From assembly GCA_021603905.1 (NCBI GenBank), contig BQIU01000004.1, positions 1-64,000 on the forward strand: a DNA stretch of 64,000 nt, in the 5' to 3' direction. The stretch's first letter is position 1. Every line of letters starts with the position of its first letter. Both the position numbers and the translations under genes were made by a program. Of this stretch, positions 56,801 through 64,000 are shown piece by piece. The notes under the pieces are model-generated. The model was given only the letters and a program-made list of their open reading frames with translations, ran no database searches and was not told where the DNA came from. The DNA is from Nitrospirales bacterium. Lineage in GTDB: Bacteria; Nitrospirota; Nitrospiria; Nitrospirales; UBA8639.

Positions 56801-58018
56801 TCAATTTGATACGCCAGAATAACCATACCCAGCGAGATCGTAACTAAACCGTGGGTCCACGGTACTAAGCTGGTGAAAAAAATCACCAGGGTTTACCAGC
56901 TGCTCAAGGTGAAAAACACCTTTAGCCAACCCCCCTCGCATCACGAGTTGGGCTGCCTCTGCAGCAACGAATCCAGTCAGCTTAGCTTCACCATGTCCAG
57001 TGACATTGTATTCCCGAAGAGTTTGCTCGCCATTAATAGGCCCATGAGCTTGCACCATGACCGTACAGATATCTGAACCCATTCGAAACTTTGAGAGCAG
57101 ATTTATCGTCAACACCCGCAAGATTTTAAGGCGCGCCAATCTCCCAAGTCCTCTCTTTGCCAACATAGAAATACGTCGTGTGACAAATGAAGAATCAAAA
57201 CATAGCCATGTCGATACGGATGGAATCCTCAGTGTTTGAGGAATGACGTGTTGATCGGAGAAATTAAACCGAAAAGCCGTCTGCTTCTCTGAAATTCCCG
57301 GAAAGTGACATGCTCTGCTCTCATGAAAGCTTTTCACCCTCAATGGCACTCCACCATCATGCACAAAGAATTCCGCATCCAGATTGTCAATAAGCCAGGC
57401 AATCGCGGCATGGCCATGAACGTCCCCAAGCCCAAGCATAATGAAAATGTCTAAGTGAGTGAGGTCGTCAAACTGCCTCTTAGCATATGCCGCTAACAAA
57501 TTTGACAATCCCGGGGCTAAGCCGACACTAAGGAGGGCAGTTGCGCCGTGTTCTTTAGCAGTCGTATCTAGACTTCCAACTTTTTTTAAGAAGTCATACT
57601 GGGCAGAGAGGTCAATATAATTGATGCCCAATTCCAGACAAGTCCTGACAAAAGATATCTCCCGTTGATCCAAACACATAATGACAAGACAAACATCGTC
57701 TAGAATTTCATCCAACATTCCAGAGTCATAGACATTGATCTGACTTGCTTGAGTCCCATGACCAAGTTCGGTTGCTAAAGCTTCAGCGTTGGCTCGACTC
57801 CGACCCGCGACAATCACCTGGCCAGGGAATTGAGAGGAAAGCTCATGCGCAATCACACGACCAACCTGACCATAGCCTCCCGCGACCAGAATTTTGTCTT
57901 GTTCACTAGGCACACCAAAACCTCGGTTCCTGTTTGTAATAAAGAATAAGTTGAGTGTTGAGTGGGGTTTGCCTTTGCCATTATTCCCGGACTTTAATAA
58001 GGCGTTCAATCTTTTCAA
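56801..58018 (-). CDS. Saccharopine dehydrogenase-family protein
   Basis: 405 residues from a TTG; a GTG at 57913 just before [18 protein letters not shown] is an equally good start. Rossmann motif [17 protein letters not shown], then [20 protein letters not shown] and [16 protein letters not shown], as in the saccharopine dehydrogenase-like (Lys9/trans-enoyl type) proteins. Reaction unknown; several members act on polyketide or sugar-derived keto acids. It follows the V-ATPase A gene with a 33-base gap and precedes phosphoketolase with 28, so is part of the same long transcript. Confidence 0.75.
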   Translation of the reverse strand: MKRLNALLKSGNNGKGKPHSTLNLFFITNRNRGFGVPSEQDKILVAGGYGQVGRVIAHELSSQFPGQVIVAGRSRANAEALATELGHGTQASQINVYDSGMLDEILDDVCLVIMCLDQREISFVRTCLELGINYIDLSAQYDFLKKVGSLDTTAKEHGATALLSVGLAPGLSNLLAAYAKRQFDDLTHLDIFIMLGLGDVHGHAAIAWLIDNLDAEFFVHDGGVPLRVKSFHESRACHFPGISEKQTAFRFNFSDQHVIPQTLRIPSVSTWLCFDSSFVTRRISMLAKRGLGRLARLKILRVLTINLLSKFRMGSDICTVMVQAHGPINGEQTLREYNVTGHGEAKLTGFVAAEAAQLVMRGGLAKGVFHLEQLVNPGDFFHQLSTVDPRFSYDLAGYGYSGVSN

Positions 58019-58051
58019 ATTTTCTGCTCGATAGCGATGGTCACTGACTGA

Positions 58052-59893
58052 TTATTCTTTGGTCCTTAAGAATAAGAATTGATTAGCAAGCGTTTCGATA
58101 GCTTGCTGGTAACGCGTGTACTCATCTGAAGTCGGGTGGCTGTAATTTAAATTCTTGTAGAGGTCGGTCAATCGTGTAAAAAAGTCTCGGGCTTCATCCC
58201 GACCTGCAAATTGATAGTCTTTTTCGAGCAGCGACCTAATGAATTGAAAGCTTCCTTTTTGTCGATCAAGGGGGGTGGAGCTATCCACTTCGTCGAAGGC
58301 ATCCTGTTGCACATACACCATGTCGAGGAATTTGGCCTTTTGCCAAGTTACATAATCCTCCAGCGTAATGCCTTCTTCCCCTGTCACCTGCATCATCTGA
58401 TACACCGCATCTCCCCGTTTCAGAAGGTCCAGGCTGGCCTGAACGTGGTCGGACCACGCTGCATCCAAGTGAGCCTCATACCAAGGTTGAAGTTGTTTTG
58501 AATAACGTGACCAAGAAATGAGAGGATCGACGGCTGGGTAAAAACGGCGGTAGGCACGATCGGAAGATAACCCCAAAAAAGTTTTGACGGTAGAAAGGGT
58601 TGATTGGGTGACAGGTTCTTCGAAATTTCCACCGGCCGGTGAGACTGTTCCTATCATGGTTAAACTCCCAATTGACCCATCTGGGCATCTGATGACGCCG
58701 GCTCGCTCATAAATCGCTTTTATGTTTGAGTCTAGATATGCCGGGAACGCTTCTTCCCCCGGAATTTCTTCCATTCGGCCCGACGTTTCACGTATAGCTT
58801 GTGCCCACCGCGATGTTGAATCTGCAATGACCAGGACGTGGTATCCCATCTGCCGAAAATACTCTCCTAATGTCATTCCCGTATAAATGGAAGATTCTCT
58901 TGCGGCAACGGGCATGGATGAGGTGTTACAAATAATAATGGTCCGATCCATGAGGGATCCGCCGGTTCGGGGGTCCACCAAGTTCGGGAATTCCGTAATC
59001 GTTTCGACAACCTCACCGGCTCGCTCACCACAGGCAACGATAATGACGATGTCAATATTAGAAAATCGAGCAATTAAGCTTTGCAAGACGGTTTTGCCTG
59101 CACCAAAAGGACCTGGAATACAGGCCGTTCCTCCACGAGCTACTGGGAAAAAAGTGTCGATTAGACGAATGCTTGTCATAAGAGGTTCGGATGGATACAG
59201 GCGCTCCACTAATTGTTTTCGGAGTAGGGCTTCTGGCAGAGACTTGCGAATAGGCCATCGCTGAATCATTGTGACATCATGATTCCTGCCATCAATTCTG
59301 GAGATTTGAGCTACCGGAGTGTTCGCGGTGAAATTACCTTCATGGATCCAAGTCACGGTCACAGGGCCCATCTCGTTAAAGGGAACCATGATTTTATGGG
59401 TGAATCGCCCTTCTTGAACGGTTCCGATCACCTCCCCTGCCCGAAGGGTGTCACCAATATTGGCCATGGGCGTGAACGTCCATTTTCGGTGAAGATCAAC
59501 GGGGTGGGCATAGATTCCACGAGGTAGAAAAAACCCATGCTGTTGCGCAAGCACCGGCAGGGGATTTTGAAGTCCATCAAATACTTGTCCGAGGAGGCCT
59601 GGGCTCAACGTGACAGACAACATTTCGCCTGTGAGTTCAACACGTTGACCAACGGCAATGCCCCGAGTTTCTTCGTACACTTGCAAATCCGCCGTCGTAC
59701 CATGAACTCGTAGGACTTCGGCTTTGAGACGCTCGTCCCTTACGCAGACATAAGCGACCTCGTTTTTCATGATGTGGCTTGCTTGGGCCTCAATGGTCAC
59801 GAGGTTTTCTCGAACACTGATAACCTCAGCATGACGAGTAAGAGGACTGGGGTGCTTGGCGGCCAAATCAGGCAAAAACCCGGTTGTATTCAC
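58052..59893 (-). CDS. ntpA: V-type ATP synthase/ATPase catalytic subunit A
   Basis: 613 residues. Catalytic subunit of the V1/A1 head. Walker A GPFGAGKTVLQ (about residue 230), the A-subunit-specific non-homologous region (about 110-190), CGERAGEVVETITEFPNL, Walker B region YHVLVIADSTSRWAQA, and REASIYTG-type variant RESSIYTGMTLGEY. The start region (HAEVISVRENLVTIEAQ) is the beta barrel; it overlaps the DUF2764 gene by 26 bases. The neighbouring subunit B is not in the window. Confidence 0.95.
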   Translation of the reverse strand: MNTTGFLPDLAAKHPSPLTRHAEVISVRENLVTIEAQASHIMKNEVAYVCVRDERLKAEVLRVHGTTADLQVYEETRGIAVGQRVELTGEMLSVTLSPGLLGQVFDGLQNPLPVLAQQHGFFLPRGIYAHPVDLHRKWTFTPMANIGDTLRAGEVIGTVQEGRFTHKIMVPFNEMGPVTVTWIHEGNFTANTPVAQISRIDGRNHDVTMIQRWPIRKSLPEALLRKQLVERLYPSEPLMTSIRLIDTFFPVARGGTACIPGPFGAGKTVLQSLIARFSNIDIVIIVACGERAGEVVETITEFPNLVDPRTGGSLMDRTIIICNTSSMPVAARESSIYTGMTLGEYFRQMGYHVLVIADSTSRWAQAIRETSGRMEEIPGEEAFPAYLDSNIKAIYERAGVIRCPDGSIGSLTMIGTVSPAGGNFEEPVTQSTLSTVKTFLGLSSDRAYRRFYPAVDPLISWSRYSKQLQPWYEAHLDAAWSDHVQASLDLLKRGDAVYQMMQVTGEEGITLEDYVTWQKAKFLDMVYVQQDAFDEVDSSTPLDRQKGSFQFIRSLLEKDYQFAGRDEARDFFTRLTDLYKNLNYSHPTSDEYTRYQQAIETLANQFLFLRTKE

Positions 59894-60554
59894 CGAGAGT
59901 CTCCATCGTTAATTTTTCGAAGCGACTGATGGCGTTGTGTTTGTTATACAGTACCCATCGGTTTAGGAGATCCCATTTGAATAAATAGGTCAGGAACACA
60001 TCGAAGGTAAAGTATTGTCCCTCTGTTAACTGGTCCAAATAATTCCAAGACAAGTGCATAATGCATTTTTGCAACTCCAGCGTTTCTTCAGTTTCGAGAA
60101 GGTGCCGTACTTCAGTAACCCAGGGGAACAGGGGCGGAAGTTTGAAATTTTCGTCATTCCAGTTTCGTTCAATATGGCCCACCCACGGTGCAATTCCCCA
60201 CGGCGTTCCTCTCGAAGGGATAGAAAAATTTCGATGGCGCCGGCGCAAGGCAGCAAGAATGGTTCGTAAAGTCATTTGAAACTCGATAATGTTTCTCAGG
60301 GTGGGTTGGTGAACGAAAGTCATGATGTGTTTGTAAAAAGAAATGACTTCTTTGTCCGTTCGATCAACAGGCTGCCGCTCCCACCACAAAAAGTTCATTG
60401 CAACCCTGGCGGCTTCAGCATCTTCCTGAACCAACATACTCATTCGAGCCTCCAAGCGTTCCAAGGTTATTGGCAACCTTCTGGCCTTATCAAAGCGTGG
60501 CAAAAATGGAAGACTCGCAATGAGTGTATAGTATGTGTGTTGTCTCGGATTCAC
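59868..60554 (-). CDS. DUF2764 family protein of the V-ATPase operon
   Basis: 228 residues. The beginning, YYTLIASLPFLPRFDKARRL, matches DUF2764, found between V-ATPase E and A genes of Bacteroidetes, spirochaetes and relatives. Conserved features: FLWWERQPV, RNIIEFQMTLRTILAALRRR and a helical C-terminus. It is thought to substitute for subunit C, linking stalk and head; this is inferred. Overlaps ntpA by 26 bases and follows ntpE closely. Confidence 0.85.
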   Translation of the reverse strand: MNPRQHTYYTLIASLPFLPRFDKARRLPITLERLEARMSMLVQEDAEAARVAMNFLWWERQPVDRTDKEVISFYKHIMTFVHQPTLRNIIEFQMTLRTILAALRRRHRNFSIPSRGTPWGIAPWVGHIERNWNDENFKLPPLFPWVTEVRHLLETEETLELQKCIMHLSWNYLDQLTEGQYFTFDVFLTYLFKWDLLNRWVLYNKHNAISRFEKLTMETLGEYNRVFA

Positions 60555-60566
60555 TTTTCCGTCCTC

Positions 60567-61244
60567 TTATCTCACCAATCCCTCAAGCCTCGCCCGAAAT
60601 CGTGGGAGTACATGTCTTAAAAGAAGGTCAGAGATGGTCTGTTCAGTCAGTTCAATTTCTAAATCTTTGTCGATGAGCCGAATTCGGATTCCCTTTTCTT
60701 GGTCACCACTAGGCTTTATCTCAATTTCTTGGCGCAGCATGTCGCTTGAGAGTTGTCGGATAAGGTTGGAAAGAGGGTCTGTTTGAGATTCATCAGACTG
60801 TTGAGAGACTTCATCACCACTCAATAACTCTGGGGAAATCAAAATCTCCATTGGTTGGTTTTCAGTTTTCTTTGTCAGGATGTGGCGGACTACTTCTAAA
60901 ATAAGCTCACGAAGATTTTCTCTGTTGTGCATTGTCTCATGCACCAAATTTTTGACTTGGGCTGCAAATCGGGACGTGATTTCTGATTTCAGACGCAACA
61001 CCGTGTCCCGAAACGCGAGTTGCAACGCTGCTTCAGCAGACGCTTTGTCTTGTTCAACATCCTTTTTGATCTCGCCTTTAATTTCGTCTGCTTCACGGTT
61101 GGCCTTTTCGACAATCTCTAAAGCCATCTTCCGCGCTTCGTCTAAGAGTCGGTCAGCTTCTCGCTGGCCAGCTTCGACACCTTCGTCTCGCAATTGTTGA
61201 ATAAATTGCTCGACCCCTTGAGCCGATTGTGGTTCTTCAGACAT
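60567..61244 (-). CDS. ntpE: V-type ATPase subunit E (peripheral stalk)
   Basis: 225 residues. Long N-terminal coiled coil (about 15-105) rich in Glu, Lys and Ala (ADRLLDEARKMALEIVEKAN), then a globular C-terminal domain (about 110-225), as in stalk E subunits. Begins MSEEPQSAQGVEQFIQQL. It would pair with a G/H-type partner, not seen. 21 bases after ntpK. Confidence 0.85.
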   Translation of the reverse strand: MSEEPQSAQGVEQFIQQLRDEGVEAGQREADRLLDEARKMALEIVEKANREADEIKGEIKKDVEQDKASAEAALQLAFRDTVLRLKSEITSRFAAQVKNLVHETMHNRENLRELILEVVRHILTKKTENQPMEILISPELLSGDEVSQQSDESQTDPLSNLIRQLSSDMLRQEIEIKPSGDQEKGIRIRLIDKDLEIELTEQTISDLLLRHVLPRFRARLEGLVR

Positions 61245-61265
61245 CCTTGACCTCTAATCCTTCCT

Positions 61266-61715
61266 TCAGCTTAACGGCACTCCAGCACCTAATAGTAAAG
61301 CAAACACAAAGGCAAAGACTGCAAATCCCTCTACCACTGCTGCCGGTGCGATGGAAATTCCAAAGATTTCGGATTTCGTCTTTGCCACATTGATGGAGGA
61401 GGCACAGCAGTTCCCCTGATGGATGGCGCTCATCATTAATGCGAGCCCGGCGAGAACCCCAATTCCAAAGAGACCTGGCGCAGTTTCAACGGTGACCGTT
61501 CGGTTGAGAGAAAGCATCACCACAATTCCATAAACAGTTTGAGACGATGGCATGGCCGATACCCCTATGAAGCGGCCATGGCCACTTTCTGTTTCCAGGA
61601 GTGCTCCGCACGCAGCCTGTCCCGCATGAGCGCATCCAACAATGCTGCCAATCGCTCCAAGGGCCATTGGGCTATAAATGCCAATCCAGCCTAGAATGAG
61701 GATGATTTGCTCCAC
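61266..61715 (-). CDS. ntpK: V-type ATPase rotor subunit K (c ring), Na+-type residues
   Basis: 149 residues from GTG at 61715 with a GGAGGAG site; the Met at 61775 would run through the end of the I subunit gene. Four TM helices, two hairpins. The binding Glu is E129 in APAAVVEGFAVF, with Gln in IHQGNCC (Q100) and SSQ in MPSSQTVYGIVV (S58, Q59). In Enterococcus hirae NtpK, Na+ is bound by L61, T64, Q65, Q110 and E139; the spacing Q to E is 29 in both. So Na+ coupling is likely (inferred). Overlaps the I gene by 25 bases. Confidence 0.9.
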   Translation of the reverse strand: MEQIILILGWIGIYSPMALGAIGSIVGCAHAGQAACGALLETESGHGRFIGVSAMPSSQTVYGIVVMLSLNRTVTVETAPGLFGIGVLAGLALMMSAIHQGNCCASSINVAKTKSEIFGISIAPAAVVEGFAVFAFVFALLLGAGVPLS

Positions 61716-63490
61716 CTTGGCTCCTCCTTTTTTGCAAAGGCTCGAAAAGGATAACCTTCTTCCGAAAGGCTCCAATTAAAAAATTCAATAAAGTTCAAGC
61801 GTAATCCGTGAACAAAGCCACTGACGATGGCAAGTGAAAAATTCAGCCCATGACCCAAAACTAATATAAAAAGGGCTATCAGCATCCCAAAGCCATGAAA
61901 AGTTCTGGCAGCCTCGACCGCCAGATTGTTAAAGGCCATGGCTAACGATGCACTCGCTAATCCTAGGGCGAAGAGGCGGAGGTAGCTGAGGATATCTCCA
62001 AAGGCATTTGGCAGACGGGCTAGTTCTAAAAGACCACCCCAAAGACGTTTCGAAAGTTTCGGGTGAGGGTTTTTAAACAGGAGAATGCTGAGACCTCCTC
62101 CCGCCATGATCCAAGGACTTATGGCTTCCCAATTTGGGGGAAGCACTTTTTGGGAACTTAACCAAAAGCCGGTAGCCCCCAAAATGAGAAGGACCCAACC
62201 AACCCGTGAGAAGGCTTCCTGACTCCTTCTGTTGCGATAGGCCTCTACGAGGTTAGCCATCAGGACATGAACGACGCCCATCAATATGGATAAGAGGATC
62301 ATATTTTCGGAGTTACTGACATCGAATATTTTTAGCTTAGCCAACAATGTTTCAGGACCAGGCTGGATTCCAAAGTAGCTGCCGGCCAAAATCCCCCAAA
62401 CTGTCGAGGTGAGAACTAATGCCAAAAATAAGTTGCGATATTTGAGACTTGTTGGCGTTCGGGTGAGACTTCTCCACATAAAAAGAAGAAATAATCCCAG
62501 TAAAGCGGCATATCCTGCATCAGAAAGGATCATGGCAAAAAAGACTGCAAACGAAATAAAAACAATCGTGGATGGATCCCATGAGCGATATCCAGGAGTT
62601 ATGTAAAAGGAGACCAAATCTTTTCCGGCACTGACCAGTTCCGGGTTTGCAATGAACGTCGGAGGGGTGTCACGAGAGTCTGGATTTTTGACGACCATCG
62701 CCAGACTATGGGTACGGGCATAGGCTTGAAGTCGGGAAAGGTCAGATTGAGGCGTCCATGCTTGGCATACAAAAATTGGGTCTGCATCGTAGGTTTGCTT
62801 GAGAGCGCTCTCAAGCAACGCTTTGTCCTCAAGCTGATTCAGATTTTGGACAAACAAATCAAGCCATCGAGTAAGACTCAATCGTTGAGCCCACAGGTCA
62901 TCTAATTCCACTTCGATTTCTTCAAGTCTGGTTTCTAAGTTCAATAACGACTGCTCCCCAAGATCAGCTCGACTGCCAGGTAGATTGAGTGGTTCCTCTT
63001 TCGCCACCACTACCACATAGCTAAAACGGTTATCATGGTTAACCTCTTGCCAAATATGGGTGGTGTCTTGCATCTGTTTCATTTGATAGTGGGGAATGAC
63101 GTAAAACCACATTCTGAAATTCCCAAGGCTGTCCGGCGGGGGGATAGAGAAGTTCCCCCAAGGTTGAAGAGTTCGAATCTTAGGGACGAGGGAATCCCGC
63201 TCTGCCTGTAAGGATTGCATTTGAGCCTGAATATCTAAAGCTTCCCCTTCTATACGGGAGGCGTCGAATTCAGCAGGGTTGTGGACCTGTCTCCGTCGCT
63301 CAGGACACGAAAGAAGAAATTTTAAGGTATTTCGAGCTTGTAGAGAGGAATACACAAATTCTTCTTTATCCCCTCTGGGCTCTAAGGGGATTAGGTGAAG
63401 ACATCCATGCTCCTGGAGTTCAGCCAGACGGCACACCTTTTCCTTAAGCAGGCCGTAAAATGTGACTTTTTTTAAAGAGACAATGCTCAA
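61691..63490 (-). CDS. ntpI: V-type ATPase subunit I (a-type stator)
   Basis: 599 residues. Cytoplasmic N-terminal half (about 1-320) with coiled-coil helices, and a C-terminal membrane half of about seven TM helices. It forms the ion half-channels against the K ring. In the membrane part are FFAMILSDAGYAALLGLFLL, DILSYLRLFALGLASASLAM (with the important Arg) and ALFILVLGHGLNFSLAIVSG, plus FVHGLRLNFIEFFNWSLSEE near the end. Overlaps ntpK by 25 bases, suggesting coupling. Confidence 0.93.
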   Translation of the reverse strand: MSIVSLKKVTFYGLLKEKVCRLAELQEHGCLHLIPLEPRGDKEEFVYSSLQARNTLKFLLSCPERRRQVHNPAEFDASRIEGEALDIQAQMQSLQAERDSLVPKIRTLQPWGNFSIPPPDSLGNFRMWFYVIPHYQMKQMQDTTHIWQEVNHDNRFSYVVVVAKEEPLNLPGSRADLGEQSLLNLETRLEEIEVELDDLWAQRLSLTRWLDLFVQNLNQLEDKALLESALKQTYDADPIFVCQAWTPQSDLSRLQAYARTHSLAMVVKNPDSRDTPPTFIANPELVSAGKDLVSFYITPGYRSWDPSTIVFISFAVFFAMILSDAGYAALLGLFLLFMWRSLTRTPTSLKYRNLFLALVLTSTVWGILAGSYFGIQPGPETLLAKLKIFDVSNSENMILLSILMGVVHVLMANLVEAYRNRRSQEAFSRVGWVLLILGATGFWLSSQKVLPPNWEAISPWIMAGGGLSILLFKNPHPKLSKRLWGGLLELARLPNAFGDILSYLRLFALGLASASLAMAFNNLAVEAARTFHGFGMLIALFILVLGHGLNFSLAIVSGFVHGLRLNFIEFFNWSLSEEGYPFRAFAKKEEPRWSKSSSF

Positions 63491-63510
63491 GGTTACCCGC
63501 CTCCACCGCG

Positions 63511-64000
63511 TTATATGTATCCTTTTCGAAGATGCTTTCCTTTGGCGATCTTGGAGCGAACAACATTCCCACGCTCGGTGTCTGCCAAAAAGATTTGTAT
63601 TTTCTTTATATGATGCCTCGTGTAAGGGATCATCACTTTCTCAAACAGGTTTACCCGCTGGGCAGTTCGTCGGGTCGCACTATCGAGACGCCGTCTTCGT
63701 TCTTCTTCTACTTGAATTTGGATCTTTAATTCGGCTACCTGACGAAGCTGCACAACCAACACATCCACCCAATGAGGTTTCGCCAGTAAAGCATATTCTC
63801 GGAAGTGCCAATCCACGTTCAGGAGGACTGGCAGTTTCACGCCCAATATATTTTCTTCCCCAAGCGTAATGTCCTGAACTTTCAATAACCCCGATAAATC
63901 AATTTCCTGATTGGCCACCATGGGAAGGAGTTCACCTGATTTGGTAATGAAATTTGCGAGTTGCGCCTTTTTCTCTCCTATCAAGTCCTTGCTAGCGGCG
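63511..64000 (-). CDS. ntpD: V-type ATPase subunit D (5' partial)
   Basis: Frame open to the window edge; the TTG counted at 63984 is probably internal. Central rotor shaft of V1. The C-terminal part shows RRRRLDSATRRTAQRVNLFE and KVMIPYTRHHIKKIQIFLAD, typical of subunit D. Followed 20 bases later by ntpI. Subunit B is presumably just beyond the window. Confidence 0.88.
   Translation of the reverse strand, partial: AASKDLIGEKKAQLANFITKSGELLPMVANQEIDLSGLLKVQDITLGEENILGVKLPVLLNVDWHFREYALLAKPHWVDVLVVQLRQVAELKIQIQVEEERRRRLDSATRRTAQRVNLFEKVMIPYTRHHIKKIQIFLADTERGNVVRSKIAKGKHLRKGYI

Overview
The window looks like a bacterial chromosome of moderate GC content. The best guess is a Nitrospira-type nitrite oxidiser (Nitrospirota). 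This rests on gene content: ferredoxin-type nitrite reductase next to a formate/nitrite channel, PEP synthase grouped with phosphoglycerate kinase and GAPDH, phosphoketolase, and a sugar phosphorylase fused to a phosphoglucomutase. No rRNA or taxonomic marker was seen, so the assignment is tentative.

Layout. (1) 1-3 kb: two pieces of Ski2-like helicases, the second lacking its C-terminal half, then a gene-poor stretch and a lipoprotein. (2) 4.1-13.5 kb, minus strand: a housekeeping block read as radC, gatC, panD, gatA, DUF948, ytxH, gatB, eno, ftsB, era, recO, DUF971. (3) 13.7-20 kb: rsmD-coaD-aminotransferase and fmdB on the plus strand, an SGNH esterase on the minus strand, an OmpH-like chaperone on the plus strand, then a rhodanese, a membrane hydrolase and a secreted protein on the minus strand, followed by tRNA-Arg. 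(4) 20.6-25.1 kb, minus strand: a nitrite uptake and assimilation unit (sigma-54 activator, nitrite channel, nirA). It has a -24/-12 promoter, two identical palindromic activator sites, and two structured leaders ending in terminators whose hairpin loops resemble ANTAR antiterminator targets. (5) 25.2-43.3 kb: a DUF433/DUF5615 pair and an SDR, then a variable region beginning at tRNA-Pro and a tyrosine recombinase. It holds a tRNA-Lys 3' fragment, IS5 and IS6 remnants, a secreted lipase-TPR protein, an orphan flgK, a metalloprotease-like protein with a damaged zinc motif, a GNAT protein, a short mer locus without merA, and several gene remnants. (6) 43.4-64 kb, minus strand: central carbon and energy genes read as V-type ATPase (D, I, K, E, DUF2764, A), saccharopine-dehydrogenase-like protein, phosphoketolase, GH65/phosphoglucomutase fusion, copper ATPase, PEP synthase, pgk and gap.

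How the genes work together. FNT imports nitrite and NirA reduces it to ammonium; the local sigma-54 activator probably drives both, and conditional terminators add a second control layer. Region 6 links phosphorolysis of a disaccharide and the phosphoketolase shunt with the PEP/3-phosphoglycerate/GAP steps (enolase lies in region 2). The V-ATPase rotor subunit carries residues typical of Na+-coupled enzymes. Several single-base frameshifts in 41.9-44.6 kb (merT, DUF1232, pgk) look like sequence errors, at least two of them at homopolymers.
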